Shown: positions 1 through 11,660 of the stretch, piece after piece
How the letters are laid out: every line of letters begins with the position of its first letter
Numbering within the stretch: the stretch's first letter is position 1
DNA from: Megamerina dolium
Lineage: Eukaryota; Arthropoda; Insecta; Diptera; Megamerinidae
Direction of reading: 5' to 3'
Assembly: GCA_963854835.1 (NCBI GenBank)
Contig: OY978525.1
Location: 73,729,628-73,793,627, forward strand
Length of the DNA: 64,000 nt
Position numbers and translations under genes: made by a program
Notes under the pieces: generated by a model
What the model was told of the DNA's origin: nothing
The model's input: the letters and a program-made list of their open reading frames with translations, nothing else
The model's database searches: none

Positions 1-763
1 CGATGTGGGCGGTATGTTTTGGATCGCTATCCTGTTGGAAGATCCAACTCTCACCAAGGCATAGTTTATCAACCGATGCTGTTAAGTTTTGTTTCAAAAT
101 AGATTTATATTGAAAGCGATCCATGTTACCGTCCACAAATACCAAATTTCCAACTCCAGATGCAGCGACAGCGCCCCAAACCATTACACTCCCACCGCCA
201 TGCTTCACCGTAGGAACTAAGTGTTTCGGGTTCATTGCGGTATTTGGTTTTATCCAAATTTTGGCTCTACCGTCACTTCCAAATAAATTGTATTTTGACT
301 CATCTGTAAATAATTTTCGTTTCCAGAAATCAATTCCCTTGTCTAAATGCTTTTGCGCGAATTCCAAACGAAATTTGCGATTTTTTTCACTTATATACGG
401 TTTCCTACGCGGAGTTCTGCTGTGAAACCCATTATTATTCAAGGCTCTTTGAACTGTTCGTGGATGCACATTTGTATTTGACCTAGTTGCTACCTCTGCG
501 GCCAACTTAGTGCCTGCCACTTTCGGATTTTGATCCAGTTCTTTCAAAATGAACGATACATCTCTGCGACTCAGCTTCTTTGGGCGACCACTAAGCGGTT
601 TATTTTCAAGACTATTCGTTTTTTTGTAGTTATTGAATATTGTTTGTACTGTTGATTTTGTTAAATTTAATAAGCTTGATATTTCACCATACGATTTGTT
701 TTCATTTCTATATTTTACTACTAAGTTTCGCAAATCAATTGATATTTCTTTACGGGAAGCCAT
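1..763 (-). CDS. Tc1-like transposase, N-terminal 254 residues (open to window edge)
   Basis: The frame starts at an ATG at 761-763 and is open to base 1 with no stop. It begins MASRKEISIDLRNLVVKY, a helix-turn-helix DNA-binding start. A second bipartite region follows with the GRPKKLSRRD hinge typical of Tc1 transposases. Further on come FTDESKYN (first catalytic Asp), VKHGGGSVMVWG and QQDSDPKHTA (second catalytic Asp). The third acidic residue lies beyond the edge. This is the most intact DNA transposase frame in the window, so the copy may be young, but completeness cannot be judged from here. The family assignment rests on motif order and the TA-flanked end. Confidence 0.85.
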   Translation of the reverse strand, partial: MASRKEISIDLRNLVVKYRNENKSYGEISSLLNLTKSTVQTIFNNYKKTNSLENKPLSGRPKKLSRRDVSFILKELDQNPKVAGTKLAAEVATRSNTNVHPRTVQRALNNNGFHSRTPRRKPYISEKNRKFRLEFAQKHLDKGIDFWKRKLFTDESKYNLFGSDGRAKIWIKPNTAMNPKHLVPTVKHGGGSVMVWGAVAASGVGNLVFVDGNMDRFQYKSILKQNLTASVDKLCLGESWIFQQDSDPKHTAHI

Positions 764-1115
764 TGTCACAACCACGAACTTCTGGAAACAGCCAAAATAC
801 AACTAAATGCAATCCAAGTATATCTATTACCAAGCAAAACAGCAAAATGTAACTAGCGGTACTTTCCTGTTATTGCGCCGCAACACACAACAAAAAAGAA
901 GCGTAGAATGCGCGCCGTATGTAGACTTTTGTCATTGAATTTTTTTCGTTTTATGTTAATAACTTGTTAAGTTTTTAATGAAATAAGATAATTTTTGCTA
1001 TGTAATGATAAAAACATATTTAAAACAAAATTGCATCATTACTTCTTTTCATTATGCTTTTGGACATGTCAGATAGCCGAAATGGTAGCCGTATGTAGAC
1101 TTTTGTCGCTCACTG
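1..1115 (-). mobile_element. Tc1-like DNA transposon with IR/DR ends, cut by window edge
   Basis: The right end is a terminus reading CAGTGAGCGACAAAAGTCTA on the minus strand, ending at 1115 and followed by a TA at 1116-1117, as in Tc1 insertions. The core of this terminus (cgtatgtagacttttgtc) recurs in the same orientation at about 917-934. That makes the end an inverted-repeat/direct-repeat arrangement like that of Tc1-family IR/DR elements. The transposase reads leftwards out of the window, so the other end is not visible. Confidence 0.85.
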
Positions 1116-1117
1116 TA

Positions 1118-2194
1118 TATGTGTATATGTAATTAGATGGTTCCGTTTTAATATTTTGACAATTCACAAAGCGATGATTTGGTGTAAAACATGCGATGCG
1201 ATTTCCGTATTATTATATGTATTTAGTGATATCGTAATATCAATTATTAACTTGTTCGCTTCCTACAAAAGCAAGAATACAATAAAATTTAATTATGTAA
1301 ATATCACTGGAACTGAACATAAGTATTGCGTCAGCTACTGTTCCATACACAGGTTTCGATATTTTGATTTGTGTTGTTTGTATTACTGCTGCAGATGCTT
1401 CGACGCGACCGTTGTATACACTCGTACATACTTATGCATGTGTTAATATCATTATTGCTGGTGCTATTTATCATCTACTTCGTTGCGTCTTCTCTTTCTC
1501 CAAATGGAAACAAAAATAACATTTAACGACAACATCAAATAAAAAGAAAAAAACATTTTTTTAGCCTGATTTCAACCTGAAAAGCGATTTAAATTAGAAG
1601 ATAACTGCTTCCAATTAACCTTTCTCCATCAGCGACTCTGACAGAAGCAGTAGAGATTTTTGGTATTAATTGCATTGAGAAATCAATCCAGCAAGTGATG
1701 TTCAGCGTTGACAAGATGTTGCGCAACTACCAATGCTGAGTGCAAGATCTAGAGTTACTCTAAGTTATTCGGTCACATTTTAATGCGCAAGTCTAAATTA
1801 ACCATAAAAAATTACTTAATTTACCACAACTAACCAATCATCTATTCAAACAACTAATGTACAAATAAATGAAAAAGCAATTAAAGAGAATAGCCGGGCC
1901 TAATCGCGCGATAAAGTCATCATAAACTGAAATGATAAATGCATTTGTAGAGGTCATAGACAATACACAAATGATGAAAATAAAAAGATTTTTTATTACA
2001 TTAAAGTAAAATGGTAGAGTTTTAAATACTACAATTGCTAACTCCTAAAGAGACTCAATTTACCCTGGCTATACAACAATATTTTCTTACAAATAAAATA
2101 AATAAATAAACAATAACGAAAAGGGATACAATTTCAGTTCGTCAAATTCAGAACTTCTGTATAAATACAATAACTACGTACAACCATGCACGAT
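1118..2194. other. Unassigned AT-rich sequence
   Basis: No convincing coding frame, RNA gene or transposon end is visible between the Tc1-like terminus and the mariner. The reading frame at 1156-1446 has no family resemblance that I recognise. Confidence 0.5.
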
Positions 2195-2196
2195 TA

Positions 2197-3457
2197 CGAG
2201 GGCGGATTGATAATGAAGCTATCTAAGTAGGAAAAAATTTTTTTTTTTCAAAAACCATTTATTTCTCAACATAGTCTCTTTTAACTTCGACACACGTAGT
2301 AAGACGATATTCCAACATTTTTATACCATCTGAATAATACGATTTCGAGAACCCCTGAAAATAAGCGTTAGTTTCGGTAATCACTTCTTCGTTTGAGCTG
2401 AATCTTTTTACTCCGAGCCATTTTTTCAAGTTTGGAAACAGGAAAAAGTCACTAGGAGCTAAATATGGACTACAAGGTGGATGATCAACCAATTCGAAGT
2501 GTATTTTACGTAATTTTAGCACCGTATCTAATGCTGTGTGAACCGGTACGTTGTCTTGAAGAAAGAGCACCATTTTCTTCTTTAAATGTGGTCGTTTTTT
2601 CTTGATTGCATCATTCAATTGATCCAATAATGCACTATAATACTTTAATGTGATTGTGGATCCTTTTTCAAGATAATCGATAAGCAATATTCCGAGTGCA
2701 TCCCAAAGTACAGTGGCCATAACCTTGCCAGCCGATTTCACTGCCTTTGCCTTCTTCGGAGCACTTCCTCCAGCTTCTACCCATTGTTTTGATTGATTTT
2801 TGGTTTCGGGTGTGTAATGGTGGACCAACGTTTCATCAACAGGTATTAATCGACGCCAAAAATCAACAGGATTACGCTTTATCATTTCCAAACACCGCTG
2901 TGAAGTGGTCTCTCGAACTCGTTTTTGTTCGACACTGAGCAAAATCGGCACTCATATTGCCGCTAGCTTTTTCATATGGAAATGTTCATGAAAAATGTTG
3001 AACACACGTTCATATGAGATGTTTACCATTTCAACAATCTCACGCAACTTGACTTGGCGATCATTCATAACGATATTGAGGATTTTTTTTGATATTTTCT
3101 TCAGTAACCACCTCTTTTGGCCTTCCTGTTGATGGTGTTGTTGCAGTGCTTGTTCTGCTGCGTTTAAATTCAGCAATCCAATATTTTACCATGTAGTCTG
3201 ACGGAGCAGACTCACCGTAATGTTTATCAAGCTTCTCTTTTGTCTCTTTCGCCGTTTTCCCTTTCAAATAATAGTGTTTAATCACTATTTAATCAAACAC
3301 AAAAGTTGGTTACTTCAAACGACTACAACAAATAAACTAATCGATGAATTTAGGTGAAATTTTAACAGCTGACGTTTGACAGATCGCAATTTCAAAAGTT
3401 TTTCTGTTTGTGCTGCCTTTTTCGTACTTAGGTAGCTTCTTTATCAATCCGCCCTCG
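2197..3457 (-). mobile_element. mariner (DD34D) family A, copy 1
   Basis: A 1261-bp element with terminal inverted repeats starting CGAGGGCGGATTGATAA at 2197, and its inverse ending at 3457. It is flanked by TA at 2195-2196 and 3458-3459. The interior is a mariner transposase read on the minus strand. The second copy at 40271-41533 matches it along its whole length with only scattered differences. Confidence 0.95.
2259..3285 (-). pseudogene. mariner family A transposase, frameshifted and nonsense-mutated
   Basis: The frame opens at 3285 with MIKHYYLKGKTAKETKEKL, the mariner N-terminal HTH region, and includes the GRPKEVVTEENI segment. The C-terminal half carries VDETLVHHYTPETK (first Asp), LFLQDNVPVHT (second Asp) and PYLAPSDFFLF (third Asp). 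The last two are separated by 34 residues, so this is DD34D. Two lesions break it. One is an extra A in the run at about 3082-3089 (8 instead of the 7 needed for phase). The other is a TGA at 2949-2951, where the family has Trp in the RWVPxLL motif. Both lesions also occur in the copy at 40336-41361. The stop codon at 2259-2261 ends the protein after DYVEK. Confidence 0.92.
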
Positions 3458-3459
3458 TA

Positions 3460-5551
3460 GATATATAGCATATGAACAGAATTATTTATCATGATGACAT
3501 TAGGTGAATATTGATTTTGCAATGTCAAAACATTGGTTTTGCTAATCGCGTAAAACATAACACCATTACCGCCATAAAATAAATTTTCTGCCAAGGTATC
3601 TGACGATCGAACCAATAATGGATATCTGTCCGGAAGCAAAAACTTTTACAATTCGCATATACACTGAACAGAATTTTAACTCATAGTGAGAGTTGTAGGT
3701 TATTAAGTGAGCTCAGATTATTTGCAGATGCTGCTGCAGTTAAAAAGTTCATACTAAATGCATATTTTGAAAGTATTTCACTTCATAGGTACAAAAATTA
3801 AAAACTTGCATGAGCTAGAAGTTAAAAAATTCAACTCTCGCGTCCCAATCGGTGGAAATGATCATAATTTGGATCTGAGAAATCAGCTCCTACGAATGAA
3901 CGATGCTATTTCTAAAACACAATTAGACGATTTTATTTTATAGATAATATTATGCATTTTTCACCTATATAGAACGTTCATGTTCTATGGACAAAGGCAA
4001 ATTACAGACAAATAATATCATTTCTGAGAGCCGAAATAAATCGATTGGGATATTTAACTGATATCCAAGCTATGATCAGAACACTGGAATAATATATTTC
4101 GTCATTGAAGAAAATAATTGACTGCAGCTAAAAGATTACAATCTCTACCTAATTTGCGGTATGGTTACAATGATATCTATAGTAATGGAATACCGGACAG
4201 GATTCACCAGACACGACACTATTAAGGAAAAATTATTGATAATGCAAATTTTAGAAAATTAGAGGTATAGATCTTGTCCAGGTTAGCCTGCAACCGGCAC
4301 ATTAAATTTTATTATGCTGAGAGGCAATTCTGTCCTCTATATATTGTCATTTTGTCAATGTGAAATACCTTGCATGCTATATGTTAAGATCGAAACACTG
4401 AGAGTGCTCGAGAATTAAGAGCTGAGATAGCGAAGTTTTACAACATCGTCCATGCATTTTCAGACGATATATTTAGTGTGGATATGTGTAGGCTCTTGTT
4501 TTGTTTAACTGCTTCCTGAGCACTATTCATAAGGGCATCTTTTACATACCATTTGTGCTGAAAATTATAACGTCATTGTCACAAGATTTATTTCTGTGAC
4601 CGAAGTCGTCATTTCCAGTGAATCAGTTTGTATATTTACTCCATCATGAACTAAATTTGGTATTAAAAGGTAATAATTCAGCGGGTAACAACATTGAGGT
4701 TGTATTTATATGTATATGAAATAATAATCATGGTATGTTCATTTTTAGTAAATTTTTAACCACTGAACTATGTATTCGTTTTTCAAATATGGCTCTCGTA
4801 CACTCTTTTAAGGGGTGCCATATAAGTGCCGGTAATTATAGAAGTTATTATTATCGAAAAAATTAACTTGTAATTGTAGTTGTAAATAAAGACAAATTTC
4901 AGTACACTTTTAGAATTATTCGATAACAAAATATTGAATAGTCAAAACGGCAAATGCATGAATTAGGACACTTTCAAAGTTATGGGCACGTTACTATTTA
5001 GTCGATGCTGATTATGAATACATATACTTTTCTATATCTATTCTATTTTCTTCTATTCTATTGTATATCAAGTGATCAGAAACATCTGATTCATAACCTC
5101 ATGTATAGAAGCCGATTTCACTAACGAATTGAAATGTGGCATTAACCGGAACAGATTTTTTCTGAAACAAGCTTTAAAAAACGGTGAAGTTCTGTTGTTT
5201 GAATTAACTGCTACAATTTTATTTATATTGTATATAGTTTTTGTAAACGCCATCACCTGAGAGCTTCTGTTAATTTTTTTCATAGAAGCGTTATTAATCG
5301 AAAAGTTGAACTTTGGTGTTTTTCAAAATACTAACACTATTATAATCCGATCCTCAAAAATAAATGTTCAAGTATATTAATTACATTTAAAAAAATATTT
5401 ACAGTGCTTATTATACTTTATTTAAGATTTTTCAGAATGTAAAAAATTTACCATATATTTTTGAGTGACTAAAACAAATGAATGTTTGTTGATTTGATTT
5501 ATTTCATTAGCGACACAACGACACTCGCAATAAATTCTTGATCTTCTATAA
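3460..5551. other. Unassigned AT-rich sequence
   Basis: This two-kilobase stretch has no gene that I can support. Short frames at 3758-3943 and 5068-5283 are isolated and show no recognised motifs. Part of 3980-4100 reads as a weak helical peptide in a broken frame and could be decayed retroelement sequence, but I cannot assign it. Confidence 0.45.
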
Positions 5552-5625
5552 TAACGGGTGTTTTTTTGTTTCTGCTGCATGAGATCTTTCGATAGGGATA
5601 TTTATGGGATGAGAATTGTCAAACT

Positions 5626-6465
5626 GTGTTGACATTTCGGTTCAGTAAAATAAGCCATTTCATAAAGAATCGCTTAACTCTACAACAACAATTCCAAATT
5701 GTCGGCATAATTTCTGGTGGAACGGTTACATTAATAAACAAAATTGCCGTATATGGAACGAAGACAATTCTCAAGCTATCATTAAAATTGTCTGTTTGGT
5801 ATGGTTTATACGTTGGCGACATTATCTGTGATGAAGGACATGTCGTTACGGAGAATGGCGAGCGTTATCGAGCCAGTTACGAAGGCTTTTTGTTTCCACA
5901 AGTTGATCAGCTAAATATTGACGAGATTTGGTTTAAACGAGATGGGGCTACATGCCAGACAGCGCGTGCAACAATTGAATTATTGCAAAATTAATTTATC
6001 GACAATTTTTTTCCAGAGGCGGTCCTGTTATTAGCCCTTTCGTTCATGCGATCTAAAGCCTTTTGACTACTTTTTTTGGGTCCATGTTAATGCTAGATCA
6101 TGTCGAGGGAATGGAAGATCGCGCTCCGGTTAAGAAGGAGTTATATTCAGAACCCACTGATGGACGACGCAGGAGAGGCAGACCCAACCTCCGATGGAAA
6201 GACCAAAAACTGGATAACCTATCAGCGCTTAAAATCTCTAACTGGCGCCAGCTAGATAAGAGTTGGCTGGCGAAGTATGCTAGATTCAGCCTAAGTCGAT
6301 TTGTTGTTGTAATGACCACATATATAAGTAAGTAAGTAAGTATGTTAAGTCTTTGTTTATGCCGACAAACCAGCAATTCTTGAAGCATTGGAAGGCAATA
6401 TTCAAGTCACCATTGACGAAATACGGCCAGATTTATTGGAAAAAGTTGTCACAAAATTGAACTGA
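5626..6465 (+). pseudogene. rosa-like transposase remnant
   Basis: The N-terminal start (NRLTLQQQFQIV) is joined directly to the region after the first catalytic Asp (NGYINKQNCRIWNED in a shifted frame), so the DNA-binding region and the first Asp are deleted. GERYRASYEGFLFPQ and WFKRDGATCQTARATIELLQ (second Asp) are readable. The frame then stops, and a CDLKPFDYFFWG-like tail (third Asp) is visible in a shifted frame just before the RTE insertion. After the insertion, VYADKPAILEALEGNI reads on to a stop at 6463-6465. Not functional. Confidence 0.82.
6091..6341 (+). mobile_element. RTE LINE 3' fragment with 7-bp target duplication, nested
   Basis: The fragment aligns with the last about 250 bp of the RTE family also seen at 15802-17646: HVEGMEDRAPVKKELYSEP, then a GRRRRGRPNLRWKDQ-like stretch, then a 3' tail of (TAAG)n. 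It is flanked by ATGTTAA at 6084-6090 and 6342-6348. Removing one copy makes the surrounding transposase contiguous. The insertion therefore post-dates the rosa-like element. Confidence 0.9.
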
Positions 6466-6630
6466 TGGAATGGAGCATGTAGCACGTAGCCGTGGTGGAC
6501 ATATGCTCGAAATAATATTTAAAAATAAATGGCATGAAATTATCTAACAGATAAAAATAATCCATTCCAATAATATTTCTTTCTTTTATTTTGGTTCAAA
6601 ATTCTCAAGCTCTGAAAAAAATACCCGTTA

Positions 6631-7795
6631 CATGTGAATACATCCGAAACCAAACGGAGAAATAGAAGAAACCAACAAAGGTAAAATCTCTACAAAATTT
6701 CAAAAGCTCAACCCGCGAACAGCGGTGTTTGTATGTTTATTTTTAAGTTTTTTCCTCCATCCATTTAATATATAGTGTACGAAAATCAACACAAGTTTTC
6801 TTCTGTTATTCACTACGTTATACTACCTTACAATATGGTCTGTTGCATCACGTTTTTTGTCGATATCTCTGTCAGATTGTGTCACAAAAAAGCAAGAGAA
6901 GGAGCCACAATTAAAGCTTATTGATATTTTGATCACGACCGTACAAAAATATTCTGTTGGAAATGTTTGACTTTGCACTGCCGATATGGTCCAATTGTCA
7001 CCCAATAATCAACGGTATCGTTTCAGGTCGATACGCAATCAACCAGAGCTGCATCAATCTATCGATATGCTATATAAGTAATGCATTCGTACATTCAGGT
7101 CGATGGAAGTGTTCCTCAGAGCGCTTGAAATTCCTTTTTTTTTCTCCTTCCAAGTTTCTGATGTCACATATGGCTGCCGATCGATCTTGTCTTTCGCTGA
7201 ATTGCTTTTGCTATTGTAGCAGCAGCAGCAGACAACTGACTTGCTGTGCATGTTTATTAACTACCAAAGATATCCATGCCTCACAGACTGATATATCTGG
7301 CAATAGAACTATCCATCCACTGTATCTACACGTGATACAACTATGGCAATGTTACTTGCTTTATTTTTAATTTCGCATTACGAAACATTTTTATATTTAC
7401 CATAATAATTTCGAGCATGTAGCCGAGATAAATACGAGTTTCGAATTTTTAACGCAATCTCGCATAATCGCGTCTCATTTAAGTTTAGTTTTTTTATTCA
7501 TTTACAGAATTTATACATAATACGTACTCATATATATATATAACATGTGCACATACAGAGTGGTTATACTTATACTTATATGGGCATATATTTTTTGGTC
7601 AGAAGTTCGTAACCATTTGAAGGAAGCTCCGGAACATGAGTTCAAGTTTTAGTGTTTAAGTAGGAGATGAAAAATGGGAGGATAAAAGTTACGATATTTC
7701 ATATCGTATTTCCTATAAGTTGATCCAGTGAAATTTATCGGTGCTGCAAAGCACCGATAAATGCACACAAAGAAAGTGTAACATCAGTAAGTAGC
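6631..7795. other. Unassigned sequence
   Basis: A 137-codon frame at 6957-7370 has no recognised motif, and its composition looks non-coding. A short (CAG)n-like run lies near 7219-7233. Nothing else can be supported. Confidence 0.45.
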
Positions 7796-8182
7796 GATCA
7801 CCAGAGAGAGGACAGATCGATTAGAGGATCTGCTAATGCAGAACGCTCCCTCGATTAATTGTACATGCACACGGTGAACTCAAATATCTCACTTCACGAT
7901 TTTTGCTGTCGAGGAGGTAATCCGTTACTATCGGCCTCTCAGGAGCGAAGTAGTAGTAGGAGTCGGGAGTAGTAGCATGAACACGCGAGCAGTCAGTGCA
8001 CCATTCTCAGAGTTGGAAATGGAGTCGCTTCGATTGAACGAGGACAATACGAAGTACCTAGTGTCAACAAACAAAGACTCCCGACGTTTTGGACAGCATG
8101 TCACTTTTGAGGGCTTCTCTCGAGGAATGAAAACTACACTCTACAATTCTTTCAGCTCAGTGGTTAGTGTGTTGGCCTTTTT
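7796..8182 (+). mobile_element. Chimeric fragment: three pieces of RTE LINE plus a SINE head
   Basis: 7796-7950 matches the linker between endonuclease and RT of the RTE family (the segment with GATCACCAGAGA and the CGAGGAGGTAAT motif). 7975-8110 matches the segment just downstream of the RT YADD box (MNTRAVSAPFSELEMESLRLN, then KYLVSTNKDSRR). 8111-8150 matches a later segment (SRGMKTTLYNS). At 8154-8179 the sequence changes into AGCTCAGTGGTTAGTG, the tRNA-like head of the SINE family described below. This is a patchwork created by deletions or template switching. Confidence 0.8.
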
Positions 8183-8560
8183 TTGAAAATAAAATTCCAC
8201 AATTTGGAATTGTTGTGGCGTTAAACGATTCTTTATGAAATTCTAATTTTATTGAATATCAAACCATAAATATGCGGAAAAAAATCACGTTATTATACTA
8301 TATCACAGCGTTTAACAAATATATATTGTAACAATATTAATCCACAATATTGCCACTCAACATTGTGTATACTGTACTATATTATATCATAGCATTTAAG
8401 AAATAAAGCGGCCGATAGTGCAATGAATGATATCATAACAAATGCGAACACGGAAGTAAGTACCTCACTCGTTAACGCAGCAAATAACGTAGAGAGTTGT
8501 AACGAGGCAAGCAGAGCGAACAGTGGTGGTGAAATAAATTGTGGCGTAGGTATACAGGCA
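8183..8560. other. Unassigned sequence
   Basis: AT-rich sequence with no supported gene. Two loosely similar segments at about 8295-8330 and 8375-8400 (tatatcacagcgtttaa and tatatcatagcatttaa) are short direct repeats. Confidence 0.4.
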
Positions 8561-9560
8561 TTTGGCAGAGTGCTGTTGAAACCAACTATTTAGAAAGCTG
8601 CTAATATTAGATCGCAGCTCAGTAGGTCATATGGCTATGGAGTGCAGAAACCCAAATTTTCTGTAAGCTCTTGTGTCAACACTAGTTTATATTTAGAATG
8701 CCTATTAGACTCCGGAGCCCGATTAGTTTCGTCAAACGATTCTTACTACCAAATAACATTGCAATCCGTGAATTTTCTTCTGTATTAAATAAAAATATGC
8801 TAAAAATTTTCGGAATTTGTGTAAAGTTTATTTCGAAACAAAAAAAATTGACGTAGTCTCAGGTTAGAATTGACGTTGTCTCATATAGAGGCTTCTTTAA
8901 GGTGAGTAACTTAGTTCTAATTTCTAAAGATAAAATGGAAGAAGTGAAGAAAGGTGAGCGCTATAAGAATATTGGGTATAAGATTAAACTTTACGATGAA
9001 ATAAAAGTGAGTTGTTTACAAAGTGAGGATACGTCAGAAGATAATATCACCAATGATTGTAAAAGAGAAGTTAAAAAAGTAGATGATAAAGGGTATGAAA
9101 TGAAATTTTATTGTAGTGCAAATGATAGAGTCGACTTAAGTAAGAATCAAAAATTGTTAATGCTCATTGATAATAATGATGATAGTGATTGCAAACTTAA
9201 TGAGGAACCTTGCAAACTGTAAGGGGAAACGTTCATGATTGTCACATATTATAACTTACTTGTCCTTACGTTAAAAAAAGGAGCTACAAATGCACGATGG
9301 GTTTTAGAATTACAAAATATTCATTATGCCGTAGAGCATCGGGCGGAAAAACGCATGCAACATGTCGATGCGCTTAGCCGTTGTTAAAACCCGTGTTATC
9401 CGTGTTAGAAACAAACAACTTTGAGGAGAATTTAGTTACATACCAAGGTTGAGACGAACGTTTACAAAAGTGGAAAAATATACTTCTTGGGGACCACTGT
9501 GGCTGGTGTGCTCCCTTCTTTGTTGGATGGGGATGGTATATTTGTATCAGTGACAGGGGT
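8561..9560 (+). mobile_element. Ty3/gypsy retrotransposon remnant
   Basis: The protease signature LECLLDSGARISF is encoded around 8690-8730. The end of RNase H reads ARWVLELQNIHYAVEHRAEK then MQHVDALSR at about 9297-9385. The following linker (TNNFEENLVTYQG then DERLQK) is interrupted by a stop. Between protease and RNase H, the reverse transcriptase is missing; instead there is an open but unrecognised, Lys/Asp-rich frame at 8902-9222. No LTRs are visible. It is a heavily deleted, non-functional copy. Confidence 0.75.
8902..9222 (+). CDS. Unrecognised 106-codon frame inside the gypsy remnant
   Basis: The peptide is strongly charged (repeated K, D, E, N) with no motif that I recognise. It lies where the retrotransposon pol should be, between the protease-like and RNase H-like segments. 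It may be a poorly conserved spacer region of the same element, or a chance frame in AT-rich DNA. Its coding status is doubtful. Confidence 0.25.
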   Translation: MSNLVLISKDKMEEVKKGERYKNIGYKIKLYDEIKVSCLQSEDTSEDNITNDCKREVKKVDDKGYEMKFYCSANDRVDLSKNQKLLMLIDNNDDSDCKLNEEPCKL

Positions 9561-11660
9561 GCTATGTCTGGCACTACTATGCTATGCTATGTCTGGCATT
9601 ACTATGGTCACAACAATGGTCACAACTGGATGAGTTCGTAACAGGCAAATACGACTTTTCACTTTTATGTGACAGAAATTAGAAAGAAATGTGTATTCAG
9701 TGCTAATCATGCTTTGAAGCATCTGCATATTCATGCAAACATTCACAAACCAGTAATGTGCCAGAGGAACTCCCCTGTTGTTTACATGGGAAAAATGGGT
9801 CTAAAGTGCTATCTTCCTGCTATGGCAATAGAAGTCATATCATCCTTTCAACTGCAATTATCCCTATAGTGTACTTGGGAGAAATGTTCATACTCCGAGC
9901 ATTAATTAACCAAGATTAGTAAAAAACGTTTATTCCCTTAAAGGTTTAAAGGCGTATTCGGCTTCCAATCGAACATTTCTCTTTTGAAGTATCAGGTATG
10001 GCAGAAAAGCTATTGAAGATTCCAATGAATAATTGCTTTTATTTGGGCACAAAATCTCACAGCTTAAAAACGTTTTTTAAATAATTCACTAACTTCGAGG
10101 GCCTGTATCATTGTAATTCTCCCTTACAAATCATATATAATTTTTGAATTGTCATGCCTCATGTGTCTATTTTATCAAACCATTAATAAGGTTGACATAT
10201 CAAATATTTTAATATGAAGGTTTTGGCAACAAAATGGGAGCATTTTACCCATAATGTGTCAAATTTACTTAGTTATTGCAAGCGTTTAATCCCTCAAATC
10301 CTTTTGAAAGGGATTCGTCATTGCTCACATGGAATACTTACCACATAGCACAAAATTCTCTTTTGAATAGATAATCAGTGGATCAGCAAATATGAACACG
10401 AAACAACAAAAAATGTCTTTAGTAGCCAACTAAGACATTCGCGGAAAAAAGTTCATATTTTCTCTCAAAACCTGCCTTCCGTATCGTATAAATTGAATAT
10501 AATTTGCACATCATTCGTGTTTTCTTTGTTTTTCTAACATTATTCAGCTTGTGGTTAGGATCAATCTGTACTGGGTTATAGGAGTAATTGTCCATATGCA
10601 TAGATATGGAAACATACTTTAGTATGAGAGATAAGCATAGTTTTTATCACTTTCACCCAATTTCAGATATATTCGGGTCAATAACGTGAAATTTGTAGGC
10701 ATAGAAATTTTCGATGATATATTGTCTAAAAACATGATATATAATATCCGCTATCCATATAATTTCCGCTTTTTGAACTTTGAACTTTAAAAAGTTTTTT
10801 AAAGTCGTCTAATTGGAACTTACTCGCATTGTTACATGCCAAATCTTGTAATCCCCGTCGATTGTGTGTACATGTAATAAAAAAATCGCATCATTGTGAA
10901 AATTGAAAAACAGTTTTTGAGTTATTTGTTTGCTATTGTTTTATTTCTTTGTATTAGGTAAATATAAATATGTCATAAAATTTACAATTGCTGAGCTTCT
11001 AAGCATTCTTGATGTCATTATATGCATATCATATTGAGTCGCTCCCTCATTCAAAAGAAATAAATTTCAAATATCCAACCCTTAATTGAATACGTTCTCC
11101 GCGAAAAACATTCAGAAACTGTATTTTTTTTTTATCATATTTTTGATATTTTGTGGACGATTTGATTATTAAAAATGTATCGACGAGTACTACTTGTATA
11201 TTTGTTTCTTAGTTGTCACTGATCTGCGATTTGGTTCGATTTGGCTTGTATTTAGCAAATCAGTATATCCTTATCTCTCATTATTTAAAGTTATAGTCCA
11301 CATTATATAAAAATAAATATTACCTCGTGAAATTATAACACCTAAGTAGGTACAATTTGCAGTGTCATGAGATAATGATTATCTCCATATAATTTGGATT
11401 TCAATAAATCGGTAATCAAATGTCAAAGATATGATTAAAAACCTAAAATAAAAGTTAAATAGTGCCGAGATGCATTCAAGGTAAGCTTTAAATGAAAATT
11501 TGGATATTTGAAACTTTTCCATCGATCCACCCTAATGTGTATACATCATAGTTATGTAAGGGCTACTATCTAAAGTTCGGTAAATTGATATTTTATGTGA
11601 TTTTGAAGAATTAAAAAATAGTACAAGTTTTGTAGTAATCTAACGATTTTTAATTCTCAA
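9561..11660. other. Unassigned AT-rich sequence
   Basis: There is a small local repetition (ctatgtctggca twice within 9560-9600, and ggtcacaac twice within 9606-9629). Otherwise I see no gene, transposon end or structured RNA here. Confidence 0.45.

Larger units (their letters stand above)
5554..6628 (+). mobile_element. rosa-like (DD41D-type) transposon 1, internally deleted and carrying an RTE insertion
   Basis: The ends are ACGGGTGTTTTTTT at 5554 and AAAAAAATACCCGT ending at 6628, each next to TA (5552-5553 and 6629-6630). The interior encodes pieces of a transposase related to the one at 20577-21621. A 5'-truncated RTE LINE fragment (6091-6341) sits inside it, and the transposase resumes in the expected place on the far side. 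Confidence 0.85.

Noticed and set aside
3980..4100. Possible decayed retroelement envelope fragment
   Set aside because: Only a weak helical peptide in a broken frame; no diagnostic motif.
6957..7370. 137-codon frame as a possible host gene
   Set aside because: No recognisable motif, no splice context, cysteine- and serine-rich low-quality composition; a shorter frame overlaps it on the other strand.
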